A stretch of 64,000 bases of DNA from Parapristionchus giblindavisi (lineage: Eukaryota; Nematoda; Chromadorea; Rhabditida; Diplogasteridae). The notes beneath the pieces are model-generated. The model ran no database searches. It saw only the letters and a list, made by a program, of their open reading frames with translations, and was not told where the DNA came from. A program made the position numbers and the translations under genes. The stretch spans positions 124,001 through 188,000 of the forward strand of contig CALSFV010000030.1 of NCBI GenBank assembly GCA_943737045.1. Reading direction: 5' to 3'. Of this stretch, positions 45,758 through 57,770 are shown piece by piece. Each line of letters starts with the position of its first letter. Positions within the stretch are counted from its first letter, which is position 1.

Positions 45758-46783
45758 AGAAGAGAGAAACGATCAATAGAGAAATGTGTTACGAATGAAG
45801 GGATCGATAGTTTAATATAAGCAGCGGGGGAGATTTTGGAAGTGTGTTATAAATACTATCAAAGAGAAGAAGAAAGTAAGATACATTTTGCGGCTTGTGG
45901 CTGTCATGTTGCATTTTTTCGATTTCGTTCTACAGAGACCATGGAGCTACGATCCTTCGATTATATTATAGAGTGAAGGCAAATTGCCTCATCGTTCTTT
46001 TAGTCTCTCTTATCTCGGCGCTCCCTCATCTAATTCTTTACTGAAAAGGAATCCAAACGGTTTTTTTTGATCCGCAGAACTCACTATCAAAGCGAACCAA
46101 ACTATACACAACCCTAATGCAAATAGAGGAAGAGGAAGATGAAGAGAAAAATTGAAAGAGATGAGGAAGTATGATAGACACACCCTCAAGGTCGATTAAA
46201 ATTAAATTGTATACTTGAATTTGTGTGAGAGTACTTACCAATCATTTACCTGATCTTTGAACTTTAGAGACAAGAAATATAATAATTAAGAAAAAAAAAG
46301 GTAAAATAAAAGATCAAGACATTCATTCCTCTTTAAGACATCAAGGTGTAGTATTTTCAACTTGTGAAATACCTTTACTGGAATAACAATATAACGTTTT
46401 TGTGGGGAACACTTTCGTGGGCACGAATTAGTTTCTCTCATAGACAAAGGGATAGATCTTATTGATTTGAAGATTCCCCCTTATTTGATCTCATCTGTGT
46501 GTTAGGCTGACAAAAGTATTATTATTATTATGCCACAAAACAGTCAACAATACATAACGCAAATATAATAATGATTATCATTTCAAAAGTCGAGATTATT
46601 GTATGAATATTGTTAGATATAACTATATTTTGTGAAAAGCTTGAGAAATGTTCTCTTTGAAAGATATGAAAAAATATTATAAAGGGAGACGTTAGTTATT
46701 TTTTCATAGTAGAGTGTTTGTTCTTATCTTTTCTTATCTTTTGAGAGGAACACAACTAGATAATAGGCAACAACAATGAATAA
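45758..46783. other. Intergenic
   Basis: GATCTTTGAACTTTAG at about 46253. No gene recognised; the frames here are short. Confidence 0.45.
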
Positions 46784-49297
46784 TTATTTTATGGTTCTTT
46801 TCAAAAGATCCAACTTCGGAAGGATTCTCTTGAAGGACTCGGCAACAATATCCACTTGCTTGTTCAAAGCTGCAGGGACTTCGATTATGGGTTTGGTGAT
46901 CAAATAAATGATTGAATCGTAGTTAATTAAACTCGCTATGTCCGTGAGGTTGTCCTCGAAAATGAGCAAAGGAAGAATATCATGGACTGCCTGTAACTGA
47001 CCAAAATGATCACCACGTCATAACTCGCCATAAGAGATTGTCGCTACGTTTATGGACAATTTGCTAATGAAAAGAAAGCACATTGCTAGCCTTTTTTGGT
47101 AACGATACGACCAATTGCATTTATCACATACATATACCACCAGTATGCCTCGTGTCAGCCTATTTCGATTTTAAGGAAATCGTAACGCAATGAACTATAC
47201 AATTCAACGTACTTCAATGTCCGATTTGTGAAAGAAACCCTTTGAGATTCCATGCTCGAGGTAGCCAATTTGCGGAATTATGGCAGGATCTAGAATGATT
47301 CCACATTATTTCACTTTCTTTTTCAAAAATTTAGAGAATACTTTTTTTATAAGAGACACACCCTGAGCTAATTTTAAACTCTCCACTCTGCTCTCTCGCT
47401 TTCTTTGTTGGAGAAAGAGTGCTGCCAGAGTGGTCCCATATTAGCTCGGGGTGACCATTTACGTTTTACTGAAGTGTAAGTAGATAATAACTAAACGGAA
47501 GTAATGCAAAAATAGAAAGTAAATTTCTAGATGTTAATTGTCTTCTTACAGAGCAACATCTTTTTTTCATGACTGGCATATCAATAATTATACAAACATA
47601 AACAACCCTGATATTATCTAGTCAAAAGTTAAACTTTCCTTACCCTCGATGCGGCTCGTTTCTTGACCAGGCTTTGCCAGATGTCGAAGAATGTTCTCGT
47701 TCATCAAAATGAGACACTGAACACATCCATTTCCGTTGGGACAAAAGAACTGCTTCTGAAACCTAATAAGTCAATATTTATGTATTATTGTTTATTTTTG
47801 AGTTTTATCTTGGTTAGAACGAATATTAAAAGGAATATTGTTTCTCAAAATAAATAGTATCAATTTTTCTTGAAATTTCTAAAATTTTGTTTATGCGAGA
47901 GAAAATCTCAATCAAATCGTTACGAACGAAATGACATGCCTACGCAGATTTTATAATGCCTGAGCAATACCTAATATTGAATTTTCCTGAATTCTAAAAG
48001 ATAATTATATTTTCTTGTATCATTAAATCGCAATTTAAGCACTCAGTCCATAACATTTGTTCCCTCCACTGCAAAAGAGCGATAAATAATATAAATATAA
48101 TAATATATAATAATAATATAATAATATAAATATAAAAATTGTTCAAATCACCTTGCAATCCGAATTCATTGTATTGTTGTTGTATCTGAAACAGTGCGTA
48201 AGTTCAAAACCAGAGAATAAAAAAACGATTTTGCGGTGATCAAGAAAAGCAAACAATAAATAACATATAGTTTCGCAAGTGTTCAGTAGCCAATTAAGAT
48301 TTCTGAATCAAACTGAATCTGTGATTTTTAAAAATGGTTGTAAAGAAAATGGGAGGAGTTAGAAATTAGCATGGTTCGAATTTTTTTATACTGTGATGGA
48401 TATCTGTTCTTAGTTACACCAAAAAAAAGTGTCGCCATTCTTAATTGATAAAAAATGCAGTACTTTTTTTTTATAGTGAATGAGATTTTAGTAGATCTTA
48501 GTGATTTTTAAATTTTCACTGGGCTATATTATAGTCTATACTCTATAATGCATTTTTGTGACATCAGAAGACTGTTATTTAAATATACATGTAAAAGAAA
48601 ATATGAGAAGATGTAATGAAAATAAATCACATGTATTATTTTCTTTACATTTTCATAGTAAAATGAAGGTTATTTACCATATTATTTTCCCGGAATATCC
48701 AATCCTCTTGTCCGACAATAACAAACTGATCTATTTTAATCTATGCACAGCATCGCACACGGTCGCTTGTTCTTTCGTACTCTTTGATCGAAAGGTAGAT
48801 TATACTTACAGATAATACTTCGTCGCAAACACATTCTTAGCTACACTTTAGTGTAGAGGTAACAGAAGATGAAGGTACAAAGTACAGATTGCAACCAATC
48901 TTTGATGTACAAAAAGTACTAAATTGTCTAAATAGTTAAAGGAATCTATCATACGAAAATCGCAAACAAAGAATGAAAACATTGTTTATCAATTGTTATG
49001 AAAACAAATATTATAATAGTCCTGTAATCGAACGCAAAGATAGGGAAAAATATAAAAATCGCGATGCATATAAATCAGAAACAACAAATCCACAGGAGAG
49101 AGAGGTCAACTGCCAATGAATAACCGCATGAGATGCGAGACGCTCATTAGAGGCCAGAAGTGGATAATCATGATGGTACCGCATACGGGATATTCGTGGT
49201 TGATGATCTTGGAAGGACCATTGAAGCAGTTATTGTAGACTGTTTCGTCAGTACCGATTATATATGGATATATAAAAATCAGGGAATAGAATAACAT
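46784..49297 (-). CDS. Unrecognised, possibly secreted protein
   Basis: Three 3' exons join in frame. 47755-47644 encodes KQFFCPNGNGCVQCLILMNE then ILRHLAKPGQETSRIE. 47289-47213 encodes PAIIPQIGYLEHGISKGFFH then KSDIE. 46990-46784 encodes VHDILPLLIFEDNLTDIASL, a helical stretch with VDIVAESFKRILPKLDLL, and a stop. Upstream pieces are less certain: about 48187-48150 (QQQYNEFGLQ) and a possible first exon at 49297 (MLFYSLIFIYPYIIGTDET, signal-peptide like, then NNCFNGPSK). A Cys-x2-Cys sits in the first firm exon. It matches no family I know. Confidence 0.5.
47358..47460 (-). mobile_element. Short MITE, CACACC family, in an intron
   Basis: ACACACCCTGAGCTAATTTT ... TTAGCTCGGGGTGACC with a CTCTCTCGCTTTCTTTGTTG core, similar to 19940-20040 and 43013-43125. 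Confidence 0.6.
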
Positions 49298-49530
49298 GCT
49301 TCGTAATTACCATTCTCATTCATCACATAAAAATTCCTTTCGTTTCTCATAAACGATTAATCGATATATCGATCTATCTACATCTTATATCTCTTCTTAT
49401 ATATCTTGATTTACTCTTCGACCGTGAAGAAAAGATGCAGTGCATGATTGTCCACATCGTCTGCGCACGTATGATAAGAGTAGATGATAAGGTACAGGAG
49501 TTGAATAAATCGTTAAAATTGAAAGATAGA

Positions 49531-50270
49531 TCAGTGTGAAATCGAAAATTTGATCCTATTTTGGGGTAGTGATAGTAAACGTGCCGCTCTAGCGAAGAAA
49601 CTGTTGCGCCTACATTGGAACCGTGATCCAGGATTATTGAAATTTATTCCATTTCTGGTTATATAGGTATTGAAATAATGGGATTTCTTGTTTGAAATTT
49701 TGAACTTGTCTCTGAGAAGTTCGAGGGAACTTCTAATGTCAATATTTAGTCTACGTTTTTCTAGCGTTAAAGATGGAGGCCCTCGAATGTTGATGCAAAT
49801 GCATAGCATATCTATTATGCAAGGGACAAGTGATATGCAAGAAATTAGCACGACCACTCATCAATCCCGTAGCGCAGTGGTAAAAATGCTCACTAATAAG
49901 CGCAACGTCGCGGGTTCGAAACCTATTGCTGAACTTTCCTATTTTCAAAATCTCGCGCCTTTGCCTGTACATCAAGCATGATTCATTCATGATTCTTGTG
50001 ATCAATAAGCTGAATTTGCATAAACTAATTTATGTATAGTATGTAGAATAACTTTTGCTATCTTTCTGTCTTCACAGCTTGTTCACGAAAATATTGCCCG
50101 GACTCCACCTTTAAAGTTTTGTATTACGTTCAGCTGCTCTAGGCATATTATCTTATGTGTATCTGTAACATCGTGCGAATACTCTTCTGGTATAGTAATT
50201 CTGAACTTTTTCGAGGGTTTTGATATCCTTTTTCTTGGTAACGATCCCTTTAAGGGGGAATCGCACACAT
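49531..50270 (-). mobile_element. Non-LTR retrotransposon fragment split by a MITE
   Basis: The minus frame 49857-49531 gives LEKRRLNIDIRSSLELLRD, then HYFNTYITRNGINFNNPGS and ARAARLLSLPQNR, the same C-terminal RT region as 31840-32118. The upstream part continues beyond the MITE (50115-50270: KGSLPRKRISKPSKKFRIT). Confidence 0.72.
49771..50110 (+). mobile_element. 340-bp MITE with tRNA-like boxes, TTAA duplication
   Basis: AGATGGAGGCCC ... GGACTCCACCT between TTAA at 49767-49770 and 50111-50114. The internal GTAGCGCAGTGGTAAAA and GCGGGTTCGAAACC are A- and B-box like. Same family as 2140-2479. The uninterrupted LINE copy at about 31875 shows the pre-insertion sequence. Confidence 0.85.
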
Positions 50271-50782
50271 AACTATTATTATTTACTACAAAATCAATGA
50301 TTGAATAATCGAGTTCGAGTTATTACAAATCTAATTTGTAGAGCTACAATATAAATGAGAAATTATTATTTTTTCACAATTTTTTAAAACAATTTTGTTA
50401 TTGTATTCATTTACAATAGTGCACGTTACACTGTTATAGTGGAAGCCAACCATTAAAGATGGGGACATGAGTTGGCATGACTGACTAAAAAAAACAGAGA
50501 AAGACAACATTTCCATTGCTTCTTTTTTCTAGAATAACACTGAATGTAACAAGGCCAGTGCAGAGGGCTTAATCTTAAAAAATTTAGGTATTTATTCTGC
50601 CGTAATCATATTTTTTTAAGATCAAATAGTTCACATTCATTAATTCTTTCATTTGTTAGTTCTAGTGCTAGAGAGTCGTGTTACATTGAACATGTATGAC
50701 AAATAGCAAATTTGGTGGAAATAAATTTATCATTATTCCGGGTGTGCTTGCTGAAAGGTGGTCTTCACGTTACGGAGTATCC
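50271..50782. other. Intergenic
   Basis: AT-rich; no gene seen. The last 100 bases resemble the 3' flank of peptide copy D. Confidence 0.45.
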
Positions 50783-51011
50783 TTAGTTGCCAGCAGTCTG
50801 TGTCGGTGCACCAGTCTGGCTAGCAGGTCCATTGGGATCACCTTTACCCGCAGGCTTCTTATCTCCGCCTCCACACATGGCGAGTACGAAAACCGCAGTC
50901 TATAAGAACAAAAGATCAAAGATCAAACATTAACATTATTGAACTTACTACAGATGACAATAGGAGAGTCTGAATGAAGAAGAGAAGAGAGGAGGAACCG
51001 TCTCCGAACAT
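50783..51011 (-). CDS. Small Gly/Pro/Thr-rich peptide, copy C
   Basis: Exons 51011-50949 and 50899-50783 encode 59 residues. Exon 1 differs (FFIQTLLLSSV in place of FFVHTFLLASV). Exon 2 has GKGDPNGPAS, one codon shorter than copies A, B and D (GKGDGPNGPAS). Intron with AAAGATCAAAGATCAAAC. It diverges from copy E and shares its upstream 100 bp with copy D (AAATGCAAAGGTTGTTAATA). Confidence 0.82.
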
Positions 51012-51175
51012 CTTGAATCAGAAGAATGAAGTGAAGAATTGAGACATAAGCATAAATGCAAAGGTTGTTAATAAGATGTTAAAGAATGAAATTAACTTCG
51101 CGGTTGTTGTAGTAGTAATGCTCATGAGAAAATAAGATCACCAAAACTATTATGAAGGGTTAACTAGGTTTCGAC

Positions 51176-51863
51176 CAGGGTTGGGCGGTAAAATTTTCCG
51201 TTACCGATTTTTTACTGGTTTTAATGGTCCCTCACTGTAAAATTTACCGACCGGTAAATTTTACGGTTTGTCACCAGTAATTACCGAAATTTACACTAGA
51301 TATTCTAATATTATGTTCGATATCTTGAGAAATTGTCCGTATTCCAGCGCGATTCTATGTCTCAACAGACAGTTACTCTATCAATAAATAAAACTTATCA
51401 AATATATCAATAAAACAAAGAAATGAAAACATTTTTTTTTGCTGCGACTACTGTCAAAGAAGAACAAATTAGCCGTTTGTCACTCATATATGTAGTTTGA
51501 GACACGATATCGCAGTTTTGATGTAATGAATAAACGTATAGAAACTATATACAAACTTGACAAAAAAATTAGCGGTTTTAAAGAAGGGGACCCATGAGTT
51601 GGCATGACTGACTCCCGCCACGAAAAGCATGCTGACTATTGTTTATATTATATGGTAATTGACGTAAGGGATAATGAGAAAATGAGAGAGAAAGTATGCA
51701 AATTCGATGAGCACTCTCTACATGACTTGAAAGTTGTACTTTCAATTTGGGTTTTTAAGAGTTTTACCGTTTTTACCGTTTTACCGGTTTTTTACCGGTC
51801 TGTTAGACCGGAAAATTACCGTTACCGAATTTTTTACCGGTCACCCTTTTCCGCCCAACCCTG
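51176..51863 (+). mobile_element. 688-bp hAT-like MITE between peptide copies C and E
   Basis: CAGGGTTGGGCGG ... CCGCCCAACCCTG with perfect 8-bp duplications GTTTCGAC (51168-51175, 51864-51871). The duplicated block near copy D keeps a single empty site (AAATTGGTTGAAAC, about 38483-38497). ACCGGTAAA-word ends, same family as 33015-33551. Confidence 0.94.
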
Positions 51864-51924
51864 GTTTCGACCAATTTCCAAATTCCAATGGGATAGTTTC
51901 CCATGAGCATTATGTAGTGTCCCG

Positions 51925-52100
51925 TAGTTCATGCCGTTCAGTTCACTAATCTTTCGGCAGATTTAGAGAATGAGCAAAGAAAGCTGATGATCTACGATTC
52001 CCCAAACTTTTCCACAATGATCCCCATGTTGGAAGAGCATGGAATTATGTTGGTCTGCGGAAAGGCTCCGACCACTCTGTTGAATTTTTAAATAAAAATC
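51925..52100 (+). pseudogene. Short coding-like remnant
   Basis: The frame reads DLENEQRKLMIYDSPNFSTM then IPMLEEHGIMLVCGKAPTTL to a stop at about 52090. A degraded version is on the minus strand at 38374-38300. Not recognised; it travels with the peptide-gene block. Confidence 0.35.
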
Positions 52101-52282
52101 GATTATTGTTATGTTGTTATGTTAAGACTTCTATAGGGAGATTGGTATACATGTTTCTCCTTGGGTCCAACTGTCACCTCCAGTAGGGTACAGCAATGGA
52201 GATAATCTGTCTTATTCTGCTCTCCAAAACCACCGACAAATTGGTGGAGAGAATGTTAAAGTGATCATGTTTAGCCTCTTTT

Positions 52283-52342
52283 TTAACATGCATTGTATAT
52301 AGGCATCTCTCTCATTTCTTCATTTCATTCTTCTGATTCAAG
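52283..52342 (+). promoter_or_regulatory. TATA-type promoter of peptide copy E
   Basis: TTGTATATAGGCATCTC lies about 50 bp before the ATG, and the same arrangement precedes copy B. Position and conservation suggest a core promoter. Confidence 0.5.
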
Positions 52343-52570
52343 ATGTTCGGAGACGGTTCCTCCTCTCTTCTCTTCTTCGTTCACACCTTCTTATTGTCAA
52401 CTGTGGTAAGTTCATAATGTTGATATTTGATCTTTGATCTTTTATTCTTCTAGACTGCGATATTCGTACTCGCCATGTGTGGAGGCGGAGATAAGAAGCC
52501 AGCGGGTAAAGGTGACCCCAATGGACCTGTTAGCCAGACTGGTGCACCGACACAGACTGCCGGCAACTAA
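52343..52570 (+). CDS. Small Gly/Pro/Thr-rich peptide, copy E
   Basis: Exons 52343-52405 and 52454-52570 encode 59 residues: TFLLSTV at the splice junction, TAIFVLAMC, GKGDPNGPVSQ and the invariant TGAPTQTAGN end. It shares the one-codon deletion with copy C. The 48-nt intron contains ATTTGATCTTTGATCTTT. Confidence 0.83.
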
Positions 52571-53578
52571 GGATACTTCGTGAAGTGAAGACTCCATTTC
52601 TGAATGCCCACCCCTGAATATTAGTAAATTTTTGAAAAGAATTTACTGTTGTATATCGTGCATGTGAAGGGCAGAAGACATGGCATTGATCGAGATATTT
52701 GCTAGCGATAAATTTAACATCAGTAATTCAAAGAATATAGTAGGCCACTCATCACGTGTGAGTATCAAGAGTCCTACTTGGGGGGGGGGGATATTTCTCT
52801 AGACATGAGTGGGACGAGAGCGTTAGTGACTGAGAGAGACTGTAGTCTGATCTTAATGTAATTTTGTGCCAAATATTTTGCATGCTCGTCATCCTCTCGA
52901 ATGGAGACTCGATTACACTCCACGCCCTCACGCCTAACCCGTCGGACCTTCGCCACACTGATTTGATGTAAATAAGATAGATATCGTTCATGAATCAGAT
53001 ACGTACAAAAAAAAGAAATAGTCATTGTTGCTACTCACGCACAAATAATTCAAGTGATTTGAATACATTCAATATGCACTTTTGGGTCTCTTCTAATCGA
53101 TTCACTCCTTTGTCCTTTCACGAAATGCTGTGCAGTGCATGTAACAATGGAACTAATCAAATTATCGTTAAGTTATTTTAATATTGTAATATGATTAGAA
53201 ATGAGGAATCATAATTGGAACGACCGTGCAAGGACATGCGTCATGCGTAGAGTTGTTCGATTTTCGTTCGGTTCTTTGTATCCCACCGAAGCAATATTAC
53301 GCCAGTCACGAGAGAATTGAGCTAAAATGGCTATTTTTCGGAATGGAGCGACAAGTCTCGTTATGCAATTTTAGTCTCGTTATGCAATTTTCAGTTTGGG
53401 GCTCAATACACCTGTTCGGTATGGTGAAGTCCCAACTTTGATCACGAATTTCTCGCTTATGGTGCGTTTTAGCGAAAAAGTGTAACTAGAGTGACCCCCG
53501 CTCTTTCCCCGAGCTCTATCGATATAAACAAACAAGAAGTCATGAAAATGTCTCTGAACAGATCTACACTTCGAAGCA
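52571..53578. other. Intergenic
   Basis: G11 tract at 52780-52790; 53430-53520 resembles a degenerate CTCTTTCCCCGAGCTC-type MITE core. No gene recognised. Confidence 0.45.
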
Positions 53579-54058
53579 AATAACTCAAAAATTTAGGAAA
53601 AGGAAGTGCTGTTCTTCCATTATGCTTTTAAGTTTTTCATGCGCTTTCGAATGAGGGGCTTGCGAAAAAAAATACGTTAATGCGTGGTTAGTCCCTTTAA
53701 AAATTTCCTGATGATTTGAAGTCATTTTCGCCACCCACAATCTCTCGTTTCACACACTCTCTCGTCGATTCCTTTTCATTCCATTCTGCACCGCACGGTC
53801 TCGAGCGCGCGGTGCGGAATGAAACATATCGTTTTCTCCCTTACTCTTCCCTTTTTTCTTTCACTCTCCGGCGAGAAAGTGTGTGAAACGAGAGATTGTG
53901 GGTGGCGAAAATGACTTTAAATCATCGGGAAATTTAAAAGGGGATGAACCATACGAGCACATTAACGTATTTTTTTTACAAGCCCTTCATTCGAAAGCGC
54001 ATGAAACATTAACGTACTGGAAGAAGAGCACCTCCTTTTCCTAAATTTTTGAGTTATT
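53579..54058 (+). mobile_element. 480-bp foldback element
   Basis: Inverted ends AATAACTCAAAAATTTAGGA / TCCTAAATTTTTGAGTTATT. The inverted match extends inward through GAAGTCATTTTCGCCACCC and CACAATCTCTCGTTTCACAC. No coding capacity or clear target duplication. Confidence 0.8.
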
Positions 54059-55000
54059 CGGCTGTGAGCGGTCCATCTCTCGTTCGTCTGTTCTTCTCTC
54101 ACCGAATAAACATCAACAACGTAAAAGGATCCCCTCCTAGAAGACCATAGGCAAGTCTGGAGTGGTATGCCTTCCATCAAGCAATTGCTGACGAAGTATT
54201 GAGCGAGGACTTCGTGGGTTATCTATATCTATTTTCTGAATTCTCTTTCATGATTCACAACTCGAAAAGGATCAAGTGTAGCGGCTTTCATTTTGAATAA
54301 AGTCTTCAGTAGCTGATCACAAGAAGATGAACGAAGAAATATTTAAGATAGAAATACCCCTTGTATGGGACCTCAGCACGCCCAGACTAATCAGTCGTTT
54401 TTTGGCAACCATTCCCTCCCCTATGGTTCTGTGCTTGATAAAGGTCGATAAACTGTTAACTGTTAATTATGGATTCTTCTTATCGACCGCTATTCGAAAA
54501 GGATCATGGCATTGCGGCAGAAGATCCCCTCCTTTTGATTCAAAGCATGTCAACGCGTGAATTTTATAGCGTATTGTAGCGGCTCTGATAGTGAGACTGA
54601 AGAACACTATCGATGACTCACAGAAAACTTACTAAAGAAAGAAGATGCCATTTTATCGCAAAAGTGATCAATCAATAATTCACCTGCTAAGGAGGGATTC
54701 GACGGTGTACTTGCCAATTTAATTTAATTTATTTATTTTTCGTTTTATTAGAAACCGGCAATAGTTAATTGATTATAAAACAAATGAGACGGATGTCCAT
54801 CGCTGAAAACTAAACTTGAGAATAATAAGAAGATATGGAGAATTGATTAGAAAAGTGTTTTATGTCCATCAAATAAAGCCTGGCAATGGTAGAATTAAAA
54901 CAAAACAATAATGTGGGACTACAAGAACAATAAAGGGGGTTGGTTTGGTTCTGGTCATTATAAAACCTATCATTTTTAAACTAGTATTTTCAATTGTTGT
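54059..55000. other. Intergenic
   Basis: Two loosely similar stretches with AAAAGGATC and GATCCCCTCC (54120-54160, 54495-54535). The frame at 54327-54560 is unsupported. No gene was recognised. Confidence 0.4.
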
Positions 55001-55194
55001 TATTGATCACAATAACAACTTCCATCCGACATCGTACTGCAATTTTTTTAGAAATATATCATGATCACTGAACTATATCTTTACCTCACATAACCTGTTA
55101 TAATTATAATACTTTGGCAAATCGAATTGGTCTGAACTGCGAACAGACTGAAATCAGTAGTCGTGCATAGTTTGGAACCGAAAAAAAGTCTTAC

Positions 55195-57770
55195 CTTGTT
55201 GTGCAAATCCTTACACAATTCACAAATGCCATTACCATTTATGGTAAGAGAGCTGTCCAATGCATATTCCTCGCGCCATGTGAAATATCTATAGAAATAG
55301 AACACAAATCATTGAAAATCTCCTACCTCCGGTATAGAATTGGGTCAGAGGCGACTTTGCGAAGATATTCAATGAGTTCTTGTGGAGATTTGAAATCATC
55401 AGCAGCTATGAATGAAGAGTCAGGAGCGATTCCTTTATAGATTGAACGACGGAGAACAATAGGAACGATGTTCCTCCTAAAAATATCCAAATTTTATTTG
55501 TTTGTGTCATTTGGTGGGCAAATGTGAAGACCATAATCGATCGAAGAACTTCTCGGATACGTAATCCTGGCAGACTCCGTTTTCAAATGAAAAGTAGAAA
55601 TAATGAGAGGCTGAATTCATATAATTACTGATAGAGTTAAACGGAACTTTATTCAAACTCTACTGAATAATTCCTCCAAACAAATATCGCCATCACGGCC
55701 TTTAGGACAATCTTTGCCTAATCCTCTATAGCAATCACCAATAAGAGTGAGATTGGCATGTTGTGATAGTGCCTTCAATTAACCATTGCCTTTAAGCATA
55801 TAAAAATGTTAAAATAAGAATTTGACCAAAAATCAAAATGGGGAATTAGCCGCTCTCTCGTACTCGCTCGATTGGTAGAGAAAACATAGGAAAAAAAAGA
55901 GAGAGCGTACAAAACAGAGATTGTATATTTGCCATATATTTGGCAACCTTCTTATTCCAACCTTTCCTATATCATTTGATACAATTTTACTGTTATTTAA
56001 ACGAACCCTTAGGTATACTTCTCTCTTAGAATCAGTGTCACAATGGGAAATTACAGCTAATCCGAGATGTTTCTTTTTCCCGTAGATGCTATTAAACTAC
56101 AATTAATATATTTATTTATATTGACTATGTTAATGATATTGTCCGTATAAAATGCACTTGTGAAATCGCCTTGCTACTAGCTGCTAAAGACAGAAATATC
56201 GAAACTCTTCCCGCACCTCTCTATCTAATCTACTTAGTATCTCGACTGGGCTCGCTTTCCAATAAGGGTACATAGTACTTACAATTAGTTATGAATATAG
56301 AAGACGCATTGTGGGTACGCTCGTACCAAAAAAACAAGTGTATTTTCTACGGTCAATATCACGCACCTCCTCATCATTGATTCTTCTCAACATCTTCTCA
56401 TTATTAGTTCGAACAATTTCTCCATATCCATAATGGTAACTGATTCCATCACGAAGATTTGTGATGGTGTTGTTGAAGTAATACTTATCCAGCTCAAATC
56501 ACTCGATAATCAATACTATGTGAATATTGAACTTACCTTTTTATATTGATAACCACAATGATCAGGACGTTCATGACATAACCAGAAGTAAATCTACAAA
56601 AGAAGTATAAATTAATTATAAGACAATGTTATTTTTCTTTTGAATATTATTGAAATGGCACGAAACTGATATAGGCATTTGTGAATTTTACAAAAAAAAC
56701 GCTACGATTATATCCGATCAATAATATATGAGAATAAATTAGAACATAGAAAGGGTGATCAAATCTCACTTGATCTGGTCTCCTTTCTATAGGTAGATCA
56801 TTACTGAGCATTGTTAGCGAATGAAAGATTATCGCGTGCGCGTCCTTTTCTTTAATTCTATAAATATAAATCATTCTTATAAAAGGTAAAGGTACAACAC
56901 GTTATTCAATGAACATGAAATCCTGAGATCATTGCTAGGCCAGTGATAATTCAGTGATAATTAGTATTCTCATATTAAGTATTAAATCAATATTATAAAT
57001 TGATGTACTTTCACAGGTTTGCATGTACCCTTTAAGTGAAATTTTTTAAAATATGTTAGCTAATAGTTTACCCTATGGTGTTTCGTCCGCTTCGTCATAT
57101 GCAAGACAAAATTCTTACTTGTCTCTTGTGTCTAACTGGCACGAATATGGACATATCCGGGCCATTTCCTGTAGAATTAATGTGAGTGAATTACTGGACA
57201 GATTGGTATTGACAATAGATGGAGTCCATAAGAGAATTGAAGGCTGTGATTAATAAATGCTTTTTATTCGTTAAAATGGAGAAAATCTTACCTTCGATGT
57301 ATTTTGGCTTTCCTTTGATTCGGTTAACAACATGACTGAGTCCTTGGAAAGAAGAGTTATAAAAAAAATTTCAAATAAATATATGTTTATCGAATTTGAG
57401 AAAATATAGATAGATCTATTTATTTCAAGGACAATGTTTGTTATAATGCATAGCCAACTTTGGAAAGAGATTTTGTTTTAAGATTGTTCACTTATATGCT
57501 CTTCAGTAATTTAGTGACTAGAACCAAAACTTACGGGAGCGAGACCATTTATGTAATCATACGATTGATTACTAGATTTGAAACTGGGCACGTGTAGACT
57601 GGCGATCGCTTCGTTAATATTATAATAGATCACGGCGAATAAGAATATTGATAATGTGATAGAAGAGGTAGGAAATAAATCAATAGCCTTTATAATACAT
57701 TATAAATATATTTTAAAATATTGAAGAGTCTTACTCTTGGTCTTTCATAGTCTTCATCCGGAATCAACAT
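55195..57770 (-). CDS. GT10 alpha-1,3-fucosyltransferase
   Basis: A type II Golgi enzyme moving fucose from GDP-fucose to glycans. Exon 1 (57770-57735, MLIPDEDYERPR) and exon 2 (57687-57535) give a short tail and signal anchor (SSITLSIFLFAVIYY). Then 57342-57292; 57168-57119 (CPYSCQLDTRD); 56849-56770 (DAHAIIFHSL ... PIERRPDQ); about 56595-56540 (IYFWLCHERPDHCGYQYKK); 56492-56367 (YFNNTITNLRDGISYHYGYG); 56096-56007 (GLAVISHCDTDSKREVYLR); 55772-55664 (NLTLIGDCYRGLGKDCPKG). 55610-55532 holds the family signature (YFYFSFENGVCQDYVSEKFF). 55476-55327 (NIVPIVLRRSIYKG ... SFIAADDFKSPQELIEYL) and 55288-55195 (YFTWREEYALD ... CELCKDLHNK) follow. The domain order matches GT10. Phase between 57119 and 56849 does not join cleanly by my reading. 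The final exon is uncertain (perhaps about 55042-55013). Confidence 0.88.

Noticed and set aside
54327..54560. 77-residue gene
   Set aside because: No splice support, start context or recognisable domain; the flanking repeats suggest decayed mobile DNA.
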